Source: Bombyx mori | Taxonomy: Eukaryota; Arthropoda; Insecta; Lepidoptera; Bombycidae | Length of the DNA: 64,000 bases | Direction: 5' to 3' | Assembly: GCF_030269925.1 (NCBI RefSeq) | Contig: NC_085107.1 | Location: forward strand, 7,874,001-7,938,000 | Shown here: positions 34,506 to 46,953 of the stretch, in pieces | How positions within the stretch are numbered: the stretch's first letter is position 1 | Layout of the letters: each line of letters opens with the position of its first letter | The notes under the pieces: model-generated | The model's database searches: none | Seen by the model: only the letters and a program-made list of their open reading frames with translations | What the model was told of the DNA's origin: nothing | Translations under genes and position numbers: made by a program

Positions 34506-34684
34506 CAAAACGCAGCACGATTGCGGTATCGTCGCAACTCGGCTAACTTCGTGCTACGACAGAGCCTAGCCAATGAAGGCGCATAGACACTTACCAACCA
34601 GCCTTCTTGAAAAGCGGTGCCTCCTAACTGTCATTCGTTTTCGTTTGCTAACGTCAAGAGAAGATTTCTAAATTGTTCATAGAC
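34506..34684 (+). repeat. dispersed repeat, copy 2, beside the receptor exon
   Basis: Colinear with 31140-31356 ('cgattgcggtatcg', 'caactcggctaactt', 'gcctagccaatg', 'aactgtcattcgtttt', 'aacgtcaagaga'), with two short deletions relative to it. It begins only about 30 bases after the exon's donor site, so it lies within the intron. Confidence 0.8.
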
Positions 34685-35199
34685 CTATATAGTAGGGACG
34701 CGACATATTGTTCTATACGTACAATTGCTCAAATAAATAGCACCCATTTTAAAGGCACACATTAAATAACGGCTTCTATAATAAACCGTGATATTCAATC
34801 CTGAATATTGTTCATCATTAATAAACTGGTTAAAGTGATTTCGAGCAAAGTGTTTAGTTCCTAAATACATACAAGTTACAAAAACATAGATACTTTTGTT
34901 TTTGTTGGGAAGGAAAATTGTTGTGTAAAATTGTAATAGAAAGACATTTTAGAAGTCATAGTGTATTTTTTACAATACAATGTTTTATGCAGTTTTTTTT
35001 TATACGCGTTTCTTAGCTTGATCGGTATGCTTAAAAAGTAATTTTCACCTTTATCAAAATGTGAGATCAACTTGGAAATTTGCAGTCGTATCAAAGATCG
35101 ATGATCATATAATAATTTTGTAATGATTTTGGTGATTAAAAAAAAACTTTAATGTAATTAATAAAAATAAAAAAATATTCTAAATTTCGGTTTCCTATT
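34685..35199. other. AT-rich intron sequence, nothing recognised
   Basis: No repeat family or exon recognised. Confidence 0.45.
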
Positions 35200-36075
35200 A
35201 GTGTGGGAGTTTGTGGAGTGGATATACCTATTTTTTATTACAACGCGCCTAGGGGGAACGCAAGGTATATGTGGGATTTGACAATCTGCAGATGTCGGGA
35301 GCACACCGCGAGCCCAAGGATAATTTTAGGTCCATACTGCACCAAACAACTTCACCAAGCGCTGTCACTCCCGACTTCCGATCTCCGCCCGGGGGTCAAA
35401 ACCTGATCTGAATTGGGGGGCTCCTGCGGTCAGCACTATAAGTAGATTTACGGCACCACCCCGAGGACGTCCGACCGACGGGTCGTCGAGGTTACATCGA
35501 CGACTTAAGAAACTGGTCTTCGCGGTACGGCGGTCCGTCAGGCCACCTGGGCGATGCCGCTAGTATTCCGAGATACCCCGCTGGGTTGAACCAGCCTGTC
35601 GGGTTGGAACGCGATACACCGCCGACCGGATTATTCTTACACAGTATGTTCGGCGACGACAGCGACAACGGCAACGCGGACCGCATCGCGGACCGTAGCC
35701 GCCGACGCGTCGTCCCATCCTCCTGGGAACACTCGCTTATGTAGTTAGCTTGAAGCCTTAATTTGATTATTAAATGCTAGTATGAAGTCTAGCCATCTAG
35801 GCCGTTTAAGCGTGGACGTCGACACTACACAATCTCCACACGTCTTATGTAGGCCGTCTGGGGTGAGCCAAGTGGTGGCCTCGAAAAAGAATAAACCTTC
35901 CCTCCCCTCCCGTGTTTGCTGCAAGTGGCATCCAAGGCGCATGGCAAGGCATCCCGATAACTCTGCTATTCCTGGTTACGGCAGGGTTTTTGGGCAGGGC
36001 TTTTCTCGTAGAACACATGGTCTCTGGGGTCGAAGGGTTCTCAACTGGCGACCGCGTGCCGGAAAACAAGTAATT
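35200..36075 (+). pseudogene. LINE debris, composite
   Basis: A markedly GC-rich island in AT-rich DNA. At about 35990-36066 a + strand frame reads 'RRTHGLWGRRVLNWRPRAGK'. This resembles the '(A)RRTDGRWG.KVLEWRPR.GRRS' end region of insect non-LTR reverse transcriptases. The frame at about 35500-35735 ('FGDDSDNGNADRIADRS') looks like another LINE ORF end, but I cannot place it. Breaks between the pieces suggest at least two decayed fragments. No catalytic motif survives. Confidence 0.5.
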
Positions 36076-38591
36076 TCCATAATAAAAACTGTCCAGCTTT
36101 CGAACTACGATAAAACCATAGATGTTTCTAAAATAAAATTCAAATAAAATCAGTTAGGATTTTAAGTTATTTCAGAACCCTAATAAATGTATATACAGAA
36201 AATATTCACGCAAATATTGTTATAAGGTTCGATCGAAATTGAATAAGACTTTTAGTATAACAATTTTATTTATAAAACATCGAATCGAGAATATCATATT
36301 TGCACCAATACTGTTAACAATATTGGATTGAATAGAACAATGGTCGGACGCCGGCGGCATACTTACATTATAATCAATACGGGTCCTCCGGGTTCCATGG
36401 CTTATTGGACACAAACTTCAATGTTTACTTATCACTGGTACGGGACGGGTCCTAAACTACAAATCGTCATCTCTTCCATCTGCAACTGTCACCGTAAAGA
36501 CCCAGAACTTGATTGTCAACTGCGTAAATTACTTAAGCACTAATTAAAAAATATTACACGGCTCTGTGAAATTAATTACGTACCCGCTCCAACAAAAATT
36601 AAGTTTTTGTCTAAAGGACTTTGTCGGAGTTCTTCAGAAGTGCTCGTGAATTAAATGGCTTCTTGATAATAACGGGAATAATTAAAAATCCAATAGCATT
36701 TCATCAAACTATGTAATTGGAAATCTATAAACAAGTTGTTCTATTAGGGTTATCTGAGATGGAATTGCAACTGACATGAATAGATAGACAATAAACGAGA
36801 TAGAAGTTTGAGAGTTTCAGCATCTTCACGGGGTCTCAGTCTAAGAAAATTAAGTTTGTACTTAGCGGTGTCCTCCTTGACACGACGTGCTCATTTGAAT
36901 GCAACACGAACCATCCTTTTTATTTCGCCACGTCACGGTAGGTTGATCAAAACACTTTGAAGCGAAGCGCCGGGAATTTTGCTACAACGCTTCCACGCTT
37001 TTTTTATTCCTTCCGAAATAAAATTCGTCATGGCCAAAGTTTTTCAGCTTCCCGGTTGATACTCGCGACTTTCTAACCCTTTTAAAAATGTCGTAACAAC
37101 ATTGGGCTATTCCCTGCAACTTAGAGTACGGTCTGTTTTGTTTTCTTGCTGTGTTTCGTTGAAATTTAATTACGGATTAACGTGAAGGAAGAAAACACAA
37201 AGAAAATTAACTTTTCACCTTAACTCTTAAGCCTGTTTAAGTTTTTTTAGAGATTAATACAGCTTGAAATCTGTTGCTTTTGGTAACTGGGGATAAATAC
37301 AAATTGTTAACTATTCATCAAATTGTGAATCAAATTCAACTTTGTAGTAAAGCATTTCACTACTGAGAATAGTCACTATAACACAGTGTTTAACATTAGA
37401 CCACCAGTACAGAATTCTGGTTACAAAGGTAACAATAAACTCTTTATTGTGTTGGATTGATAGATTCAGTCAACTGCAGCCCTCAATTTCAATTGACCAC
37501 AATAGTTCTAGGACACTAGAGGTGCTTATTATCTACACATAGCGTATTACTTTACTTAAATTTGAAACCTTACGTTATTAAGTTTTTAAATAACATTTTT
37601 TTATATAAATTATCATTTTAAGCTTTCGCGACGTCATGGCTTCCTAAAAAGACAAGTATAGTGAGGGGTTGATCTCAGGGGTATTATTTAATAAAGCTAT
37701 GGATTAGTGACTAATATCAAATGTCTAACTCTAGTCTTGTTATACAAACAATTTGCGATTTAAATCAATAATTATAATAAGACGCGGGCGCACGCAACTC
37801 ACACATAAAACGAAAGCCACCAGAAACAATCTTAATTATCTGTCAAAAGACGGATATAGGTAGATAATAAAAACTATGTATAGCGAGCGGGCATACGGCC
37901 GCGAGAGCACTGAAGTAGGAAACCTACGAGAGAGTGACGTACAGGTCGGTTTACTGTACAAGTCATTTAGACAGACATTAACACAAAACATCATCTGACT
38001 CTGTAATGAGCACGAACTTGCAATCGCAAAACCTTTTTTGAACCATAAATTAAATTTTTGAAACAGATTTATATTGATTAGATGAACTTACTGTTTAATT
38101 GCAAGTTGTAACTGGAGTCAATACAGATCACTGAGTGAATGCTACCACCGACCGTTAGATTCGTGGTCGACATTTCAATTTATCACGAGTTTGGTATCAG
38201 TTGAGAGCTACCTCTCACCTTCAGACATGACGATAAAGTTCTTTCTACTTCAAACTGGAACACAGTACTACTTTGCGCCATAAATAGACCGGGTATTTAC
38301 CCGGTCAAGGCCCCAATATTAAGCCATATATTCGTATCGTTACTGATACTAAACACCAATCAACCACTCCACATCACACACTATCTTCATCGTAACTTGG
38401 TATCTAATTCGAAAAAAGCTAATCGTTCGCGATTTTTTTTAAAATAGGATTTTTGTTAATCCGTATTCCGATGTCTCTGTATTTCCGTAATCGATTAAAA
38501 CCAGATGTACTAGAAATTGTCCTGCCCGCTTATCATTTATAAGTATGAAATTCTAATTACATAATTATACGTCTCGATTGTTGAACAAATA
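36076..38591. other. non-coding stretch, nothing recognised
   Basis: Open frames at 36328-36543 show no domain. A patch at 37785-37960 contains CpG-rich phrases reminiscent of the repeat that starts at 38592, but I could not align it. No next receptor exon was found. Confidence 0.4.
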
Positions 38592-38997
38592 AAAAAAAAC
38601 GTGTGGCACTCGGAAACTGCTGCGGTAAAGCTATTGCATAGCATTTTTTATCAACTTATGCAATTATAATTAGACAATGATAATTTAATATTAAAACAAT
38701 AATAAAACAAGACCACGCTATATTAAACATTAATAAAAGCAAAACCTTAACTGTCCCCTTCACACTCATAAGCTAGACCGCGCGAGAGAGAGATGGGCAG
38801 ACTTATCATGATGCGCATGCAGTGTGACGTCACGCCACGCGCTTATTCACAAACATTACACAAGCGCAACGTGTGAATGTGTTGAACGCGAGCTACATGG
38901 TAGGCGGAGTGAGGGGTGTAAGGTTTTTTTCGTTACGGAATTTCATGATTCGGTCGCCGCGCTCAAGACCCGCGATAAAAGCTATGCAATAGCTTAA
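38592..38997 (+). repeat. dispersed ~406-bp repeat with inverted ends, copy 1
   Basis: Colinear with 47731-48143 over its whole length and in the same orientation; both copies run from an A-run plus 'cgtgtggc' to 'gcaatagcttaa'. AAGCTATTGCATAGC (38628-38642) and GCTATGCAATAGCTT (38981-38995) are exact inverted repeats, with a few more matching bases inside them. This suggests a non-autonomous DNA transposon, although sequence shared by both copies extends beyond the left inverted repeat. The core is GC-rich and contains a consensus CRE, TGACGTCA, at 38825-38832. No coding capacity. Confidence 0.82.
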
Positions 38998-39519
38998 AAA
39001 TGTTTGTATCTGTCGAATCGTAATTAGTCTAAAATGTTTTAACAATTAATATAAAGCATTTTTTTGTTAATTTGTTCGTTTATTTTACAATAAAACGTGT
39101 TTTTCGTACGAATCGATATCTTGATTTGTGAAGCAACTCTATTTTCATAATACCGTTACGTTTCAAAATCCCGAACCTCTCGAGATCGAAATTTCTTAAG
39201 AGAAAACCTAACAAGCTAAAGATCCCCTTTGATCCAATGAATTTCGGTACAGCCAACGAGTTCATTGGAAGCGACCCCTTAAACCTATTTCGGGGACGAA
39301 CAGCTCATGTCACTGTCCATTGATGCTATCACACTGAACAGTTTCAATGGCCTTGTGCCTGAACGGTTATTAAAATGGGTTGCAGTAACGAGAATCGACC
39401 CGATACGAAATGACTTTCGGCAGTTGATTTTAAATTAATACGTGTTTCAACACTTCGTTCAGAACCATGCGTATTCTTGACCAACCAAATATTATACGAA
39501 GTATGCACAAGTATGTAGC
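38998..39519. other. non-coding stretch, nothing recognised
   Basis: No repeat or exon recognised. Confidence 0.4.
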
Positions 39520-39600
39520 ACCGTTTTGTTATTTTCTGCCGCGAAACAGCATGCCTTTTAATTTAAAGGGTGGACTAGTCGCTATGTATCATAACTATCT
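39520..39600 (+). mobile_element. Bm1 SINE relic (fragment)
   Basis: 'tattttctgccgcgaaacag' and 'tttaaagggtggactagtcg' match the centre of Bm1. The flanking parts are lost. Confidence 0.45.
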
Positions 39601-42396
39601 ATTGTTTGCTTATTGTTTTTTTTTAAACATTATCGTTATTTCGTTAGGTTTAAAACTAGACTTTTTTAAACAGTATTCAAGGGTCGATGAAAATAACTTT
39701 AGTCCATTATTACGTAAATTGTAAAACAATGGACACGCCGAAAAAAATTACAGTGAATAAAATAAAACATAAAATGTTTTCGAAAAAAGTAGTTTTAGTT
39801 ATGTCTAGTACCAGTACATCGGGATTGCAAAGTCCGTAAAAAATATGACAATATCATTACAATTTTGATCATATTCTTTTAGATTTCTTCATTAATACAC
39901 ATTGCAACATAAACTGTTAATGATGTTTTCAGTTGAATAATGTTTTCGTTTAAATTACATTTCTAATGATAATATTCATAAATCATTAACAGTTTCATAA
40001 ATCGGAGATAAGCCCTTAGGCGCACTAGATAATTAATATACCAAAAGTATATGTTGAAAATAGAACACCAACTTTCCGATATGACTGTTTATATAATAAA
40101 AATACTACAATTTATTTATAACTTGAAGATAAACGTTGAAAATTAATCAGCAGGGATTCGATTGTATTTCTAAAATAATTTTAAAATGTAGTGTTTTTAA
40201 TTCCTCGTGGCTAAGATACGAGAATCAATGATATTTATTTACTGACTTTGAAAACACATACGACCGACCTCATTGTGGATATCCACAAGCCAGTCAACCT
40301 GCGCGGTCCACTGCTACCTTACATTATGTTACAACTACCAATAAGGAATGAAAAACTTCTAAGTTACATCCTTTTTTCGTTACACAGTTATTCAAGAATG
40401 TTAAACGAATTCTCCTTTCTTGGGGGATTTCAGTACTCTCTAAGGCGGAATTTATTCACGTGGCCTCATTTTAAATTGCGAGTCGAAGATAAAAAGAGAA
40501 GGGCTGGGGCGCCCTAGCGCCTCACTGCAAAGGGCCATAGGTATTATAATCGGGAGTCGTCAGCGGAGAAGATGCCCGGAATGCCACATAGCAGCATCTC
40601 TGTCCGACGGGGAACAATAAATGCTCCAGTATCTCGCAGTGCGGGCTCTAATCAAAACACGTCTGAGACTAATGACGACGACGCAATTTTTATAGTACTT
40701 CCCGTTCTACTGAGACTTAGCTTTGTGTGCAGACGTCCATTGAATTTCGACCCTTAAGACACCATGAAAATTTGAAACGTCCAAGCGATGTACCTGTAGA
40801 GCGATTTTACGTATTTCACTTTTTCCCCTTTTGATGTTATTAAAAAACCAGGGCAATCTTACCACAGATGATCGCTATTACCGACCCTCGTGCCGTTCTT
40901 TTGATTTTTTTCATTATTAAGATATTGCTCCTGTGGCCCGCAAATTCTTACGCGGATTATAAAAGAGCTTACACAGATTGTATGCTATTCTGCCCCTATC
41001 TTTTGGGAAACTTGTTGGCGATATTCATTTTATCAAACTGTTTTTCCGAAGAAATACCAAGAAAATCAAATGAAGATCAAATAGATTTTAGAAGGATTAG
41101 GTGGAAATCAATAGATATTTTGCGTAAAGTTCTGTCTTAAATAATTTTTATTGTTAAATTCTATTTTTATCATAGCGTCTTTTAAGCCCGTACCGGTAGT
41201 TTTAACTATCCCGTTTTTTACGGCAATGTGTTAATGATTAATTTTTTAAACAGTAAGACAACTATTACTTTCAACAATTGAGACATTTAATACATTGTCG
41301 TGTCAATAGCCTCGGGGACCGATAACATACGTGAGGCGCCAGATTCGCGGCACATCTAAAAAAGGCATGTGGAAAATACCATTAAAAAAATACAAAAAAA
41401 TGTGCCACACAAATTAATATAATAATTATGAAATACATTTAATACATTAATCAGTCTCAGAATACTCATAAAATTGCAAGAAACAATCACAAAGCAAATA
41501 TTCCAACACTGAAATGAAACCTACTTACATATACGACTACTTACATTCTGACGGTTACATCAACAAAAATTACATACTTAATGTTTTTGCTCAAAATTAA
41601 ATATTGATTTACCCACTAAGTAAATTCGTGTTGATTTATTTCACAGTTTTGTTACAAGCCTGCTTTGGTTGAAGGATTAGTAACTTGTGGAAACCTAAGT
41701 CGAGGATCTAGTTCTTCGGATATCACCCTATACACTTATTGTCTTATACAAAATTCTCACCATTTAATACTTGGAGGCACGAAATAAAAAAAAAATATCT
41801 GGTTACCCAAAACCTACCTAACTCCACTGTTTACGTGTCTCCTAATTTATCTAACTACCGCAGGCAAAGGCGTCTTTTCTATACATATAAAATCAGCATA
41901 ATATTTTGTAATTTTGGGAACGGCGAGCTGGCGAGAAGCCAGATTCAATTTAATCTTCGTACTGCGTGTACGTTGTGGTCACTCTTAGCTACCCTCGTTT
42001 CGTGTTCATGACTCCAGAACCATTCTACTCATGGAATTAAATCCTTATCGTTTGCATTCCGTTGAACATCCCCTAAAATCATATCTTGATGAATTATTAA
42101 TTCTTGAACGCATTGTACACTCGCCTCTCTTGTGATCACTTGAATAACTGCCGTTATCATGTCCTTAGAGAGGAAAAATCATTATAAAGTATTTAACTAT
42201 GTAGTAAAAAATAAAATCTTGAAAATACTTTGAATTTTAAACAACTAATATATTCTGTACAGAATCGACATATAAAATTTCCAAGACTAGGGTTCTCTGT
42301 TAAATATTCATCTTTATGTAAAAGTAATTTTGAACGGTATAATGATCGGGACTTTTATGGAAGTTTTTTGTTATCTTTGACCTGCTATAAATACAA
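39601..42396. other. non-coding stretch with one unclassified open frame
   Basis: Mostly AT-rich. A GC-richer patch at 40490-40740 is unidentified. A 90-codon + strand frame at 40868-41140 has a hydrophobic N-terminus that looks like a signal peptide, but no recognised family or splice context, so it is not annotated as a gene. No further receptor exon recognised. Confidence 0.4.
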
Positions 42397-42835
42397 GTGT
42401 CGGACTTTCGGCGGGAACGCGAGGAGTGAAGTTGTGTGATTTGTTTTATTTTGTCTATTTAGTGTTTCTTCAGATTTAAATGTGTAATAACGGTGGTTTA
42501 TTAGCTGTTTAATATCTGTGAAAGTGCATAAATGTGAAAAAATGAAACAAAGCTGCTGGACGTAACTTCTCGAGATCTTCCAAAAAGTCCATTGAAAAAA
42601 TCTCGGTAAATGACCACCGTTTTACTGAGATACATATATTTCGTCCCATATCATCTCATCTTATTTCATTTAATTTCATCCCAGTTGATTAATGTCTCAA
42701 ATTAATCATTTTTAGTGACTATCTGTGACCTTGCTTGTTCACAAAGCCCGCTATAGAAAGCAGAGAATACACTTGACATTGGCGAAATCTAAAAGGAAAC
42801 GCCATAAACCTAAGAAGAGATAGAATTACAACGGA
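42397..42835 (+). repeat. suspected lepidopteran dispersed repeat
   Basis: The phrases 'cggcgggaacgcgaggagtg', 'ctggacgtaacttctcgaga' and 'gcccgctatagaaagcagag' match a repeat that I recall as frequent near LINEs in moth genomes, possibly a LINE 5' region. No second copy exists in the window and no coding motif is visible, so this rests on memory. Confidence 0.35.
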
Positions 42836-42861
42836 TCAATAATAGAATAAGAACATAAATC

Positions 42862-43196
42862 TTCTTCTTCTGAGTCGGTCTCTTCATTGCTGAAGGTCAT
42901 GTCTAATTTGAAATGTTGACCACTCGATGCACAATGCGTACACGTTGTCCTGTCCACGTCTTCCTGTCCTCGGCGGTCTTTATAGCCTCGGTTATTGGCA
43001 GACCGGTGAGCGTCTTTACCAAATCAGACGAGAGGGTAGGTGAACGTCCGCGCGATCTTCTCCCGTCAACCTGACCAGTTACCATCAGCTTCTTTAAGCT
43101 ATTGGGGCCTCTACGAGCAATGTGGATGAAGTACGTGAGAATACGTTGGAAGCAAATAGCGGAGAGCCAGTCAAGAACATAAATAGATATTAACAA
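42862..43196 (-). pseudogene. LINE reverse transcriptase C-terminal fragment
   Basis: The minus-strand frame 42903-43196 contains 'RILTYFIHIARRGPNSLKKL', then 'MVTGQVDGRRSRGRSP', then 'TAEDRKTW'. This is the order of the C-terminal zinc-finger-like/GRSP region of insect endonuclease/reverse transcriptases ('W.GH.ARR ... GRR.RGRSP ... A.DR..W'). The usual W/G residues of the 'WFGH' motif are replaced. The RT core is absent. Downstream on the minus strand an AG-rich 'gaagaagaagat' run resembles the element's end. Confidence 0.75.
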
Positions 43197-44984
43197 AAAG
43201 AGTATTATTTTATGTTAGATGTTTTGTAGCATGAATGAATTATGTGGATTAAAACTGACCAATTATTGCAAAGACTACAAATTATCATAAACTTTATCCA
43301 ATAATAACGTTTCATTCAAGGCAACTAGGGTAATTTCGTTAAATCGTAAAACTTACGAAAATCTTAAATATTACGAATCGTATACGTAGTTTTTAAAAAA
43401 AACTAGTTTCATTTAAAAATTCCGTACAAATTACAAAAAAAATACAGCTTAAATTGTTGTTCTACGGAAAAGGAGACCACTTTCTCGAGTTTACCCAAAA
43501 TAATAAACACCTTAAAATTTATTATTCAAATGCATATACTCGATACCACTTTACTTTTTCAATTTTATTAATTGTATACATAAAAAAAAGATATCTTAAA
43601 CAAATTTACAAGAATAATAATCGAGCAGTACAATTTATGATGTTTTCAAATATATTAAGCACGCACGATCGAAACCGACCTTCATTACAAATCCGATCCT
43701 AAGTTGTGCAATCCTTATATCAGATAGGCCGAACTCTGATCCGATTAAATTAATAACACAAGGGGTATTAGGGCATCACATCATCATACGGTTTAAGACG
43801 AATCTCCCGCGTAATGTATACATATAATCCGCGTAATAAAACTTCAACGTTGAACGCTAATTCGGGAAAGTTTCCGAGCACAATCCCAATCTTCACGGGG
43901 TAAGTACGCGATAATTTGACAACTTCAAAGTATCATTTAGACACTTGTGTCATGTAACAGATGGCGTTAGTGGTAAATAAATCAGAGCCCGTCTGAAAGG
44001 CTGAGTGACTTGCTCGTTAAGGCTCGCCGTACACAAGTGTACACAACTTAACACCCGGCCTAAACTTCGGCTATTAGTTTCCAGGAGCAGAACAGGCAAG
44101 TGGTAATGAACAGGCGATTGCGTTTTCTCTCTACCTAATTAAGCTTTAGAGGTTTTGATTTTTATTTGTGAGCGTAATTCACATTGTTGTTGTGTTATGA
44201 ATCATCCAAGCGTATAGCGTCCAATTTTTCGTAATAAAATAGAGCGTTTGTAAAGCAATGAAGTCGATAACCTTAGTTCATAAAATAGTTCTTGGCACTG
44301 CAATGAAAAAAATCTATCATGACTTCAATGTATGCAGCATATTAATTTAACTGCAATGACAAATACCTGAAGGAAATTAATAATGCAGGTCCGTCGTTGC
44401 AAAGAACGAAAGGAATTCCACAATCTACTTAGTATGGCTTTAATGAAGATTCAAATGAAATTTCTGACACTCTTAAGGTATGAAATTCTCAAAAGGCACA
44501 TAATGTTTTAGAGAACCGTTGTATACTGATTGTTGTTTTTGTAAGTTGCGATTTACTTTACGATTTGATTTCCATCTATAAACAGTTTTCTATGCTTCTT
44601 ATAGATAATAGTTTACGTAATCACGGACATCCGAAAATATCAAGAAAGCGAAGTTAATCTACAGAAATAGTAATTCAAAACAGGTCTTTCTTATTTACAT
44701 ACGCACACGTCGACGGCTGAAACGTACCGTAATTTTTATTTTTATTTTCGTTAAGTCAACGGTCTGTCTAAATAAGAACACTTGACAAGCATCGGTTTGT
44801 TTTAATATTAATTAAATCAGTACATTTTGCTTGCATTGCATAATATATTAATACTTTATGAATACGTATATTAAAGATTTTTTTCGAAGAAAAGCAGATC
44901 TACCACGCCTCTTGTGATCTGATAGAGTTAAATGTCTTAATTGCTTTGATACACAATAACTGACCAACGCATGAAACTAGAACA
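43197..44984. other. AT-rich non-coding stretch, nothing recognised
   Basis: No exon, RNA gene or repeat recognised. Confidence 0.45.
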
Positions 44985-45045
44985 TATTATTGCTTCATTG
45001 CAGAAATAGATCGGATGGTGTCATCTATCCATGCACTAATGCAAT
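44985..45045 (-). mobile_element. Bm1 SINE relic (fragment)
   Basis: 'tattgcttcattgcagaaat' and 'cggatggtgtcatctatcc' resemble the 'attactgcttcacggcagaaatagg' centre of Bm1 on the minus strand. Only about 60 bp are recognisable. Confidence 0.4.
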
Positions 45046-45310
45046 GTTGTTTGTGTTCAGGGTGGTTAGCAAATAGTAATTAGGAATTTAAGTAGGATAA
45101 TGGGATACTTTATTTGTACTTGAGAGTAGTCGTTGCTTGAAGAATACGACGTGGTGGTATGACGTGGTGGACATGGTCTATGCCTTAACTGAAATCCCCA
45201 GGTAAGTACCATTTTTTTCTAACGAAATACGCAGCTGGCATTATCCACGAATTACTTCCATGAGAAAGACAAAAAAAAAGTCAAAATCAACCCTTTAAAT
45301 TGTAGTAATA

Positions 45311-45752
45311 TTTTTTTGTTTTTTTTTTATTGCTTTGGTGGGTGGACGAGCTCACGCCCACCTAGTGTCAAGTGGTTACCGAAGCCCATAGACACCTACG
45401 GCGTAAATGCCGCCACTTACCTCGAGACAAAGTTCTAAGGTCTCACTATAGTTACAACGGCTGCCCCGTCCTTCAAACCGAAACGCATTAATGCTTCACG
45501 GTAGAAATAGGCAGGGCGGTGGTACCTACCCGTGCGGACTCAAGACATCCTACCACCAGTAATTATGCAAATTATAATTTAGCAGATTTGATTTTTATTA
45601 CACGATGTTATTCCTTCCTCGTGGAAGTCAATCGTGAACAATTGTTTAGTACGTATTTCATTAGAAAAATTGGTACCTGCCTGCGGGATTCGAGCATCGA
45701 TGCATCGATTGATACGATCGCACCGGGCATCTTGCCCTTTAAGCCACGATCA
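45311..45752 (-). mobile_element. Bm1 SINE, nearly full length
   Basis: The minus strand reads from a diverged tRNA-like head (the B-box region 'ctcgaatcccgcaggcagg' is kept, but the anticodon-side region is rearranged near 45700-45715) through the whole Bm1 body to an A-rich tail at 45311-45328. It is more diverged than the copies at 19421 and 15072. The A-box side 'cttaaagggc' is altered, so pol III activity is doubtful. Confidence 0.88.
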
Positions 45753-45794
45753 CTTCCAAAATTAATTTAAAAAAATTCTAATTTTAAGTCGTAT

Positions 45795-46010
45795 TGTGGG
45801 CATGCACTGGTCGGTGCCACCTACCTACCTAACTACACTGCTATCCGTTACCCATTCCGGTAGTAGCTAAAGGTAGAACAACGATAACATAATACAATTG
45901 AGACTTCGACCTTATGCTAGAAGGTGAGTGACGGTATTCACGTGGCATATTATGGGCACCAACACCATTGGGTGTTCCGTGAGCTCGTCGCAATACGCAG
46001 GCAATAAAAC
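45795..46010 (+). mobile_element. Bm1 SINE relic
   Basis: Decayed Bm1 landmarks in + order: 'tgcactggtcggtgccacc', 'acttcgaccttatgctagaa', 'ggtgagtgacggtattcacg', 'tgggtgttccgtgagctcg' and 'caggcaataaaac'. Confidence 0.5.
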
Positions 46011-46953
46011 TATCGCAGTCACACTTTGTACTTTAAAAACAGGTGGTTCCATTTTTCAATGCAATAAATCCCGGTTTTTTTTCAGTTGTTATTGTCACAA
46101 ATGGGTATACGCGCTGAGGCACCATTTCGTTAACTGCTCTAATCGCAGAACAATATAACTGGTTTTCATTGTTTTATTACAGATTCGGAACACATGGACA
46201 GTTTCGAAATATTTTATTGGTGACCTGGTCGATTTTTGAGCTCGCAAGTGTAGGTCAACACCTTCATGCCTATTTGTACCGCGGAATAGTCATTCAGTCT
46301 GGTACAAACGATCGAATATCCGTTATACATTCGAGACTCTGGCCTCATGTCTTAAGGACTACTTTACGATAACTCAAGCAGAAGAAATAACCTAACTTTT
46401 GCCAGTACATCTCCAATTACATGCCTTCACTGTGGAAGTCATTCTTGAACATGTGTTCGTTATTTATTTGTTCAGATCTCGAAACGAAGAAATATAGCTA
46501 AGAAAATCTCATTGGAAATTCTTGTAATGGCGCGGAAAGACATTCCGGGTGCAACGCATAGTATCGAGGAAGAGGTAGGTAGATAGGTAGGTAAGGCGGT
46601 AGTTATTCGGGTCGCTAGGAATGTTTATGGCACGCGCTTGCTCTATACAGGACCGAAACGAATATAGAGCGCAATACTCTGAACCTAAACATAGCATTTT
46701 CAATACAGTATTGTGAAAGCCGTTGTAAATCTTTTCTGTCTCATAAATGTTCCGGCTTGATAAAGACGAAATATTTCTAAAGAGTACTCGTATTTTTATA
46801 TAATATATATTGTACGTATCATTGATTACAAGCAGACAGTGGATATGTTCAAAACAAGCGTCTCTGGTTAATAAAGTCAAAAGGTTTTAACAGCACCAAA
46901 AACCCATAACTTTTTTCTTACTCATAAATTTCTAAAATACTTGAAATCTTTTT
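46011..46953. other. non-coding stretch with a small Bm1-head relic
   Basis: 'ccttcactgtggaagtcatt' at 46424-46443 matches the Bm1 head-body junction on the minus strand. A 123-codon minus-strand frame (46509-46880) has no recognisable domain. A 'aggtaggtagataggtaggt' microsatellite-like run lies near 46575-46594. Confidence 0.4.

Noticed and set aside
34182..34586. 134-codon + strand frame across the receptor exon
   Set aside because: It reads the exon in the wrong frame and runs through both splice sites. The receptor-like residues are in another frame.
36328..36543. Possible next glutamate receptor exon, because it contains 'SICNCHRKD'
   Set aside because: Only an Ile-Cys-Asn resemblance; the surrounding residues do not fit the receptor and there is no proper acceptor.
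40248..40757. Two adjacent + strand frames with Arg-rich segments
   Set aside because: No known domain, different frames, no splice logic; possibly decayed transposon sequence, but nothing to support this.
46509..46880. 123-codon minus-strand open frame
   Set aside because: No motif, low-complexity Thr/Tyr stretches from a tagg-type microsatellite, and no splice or promoter support.
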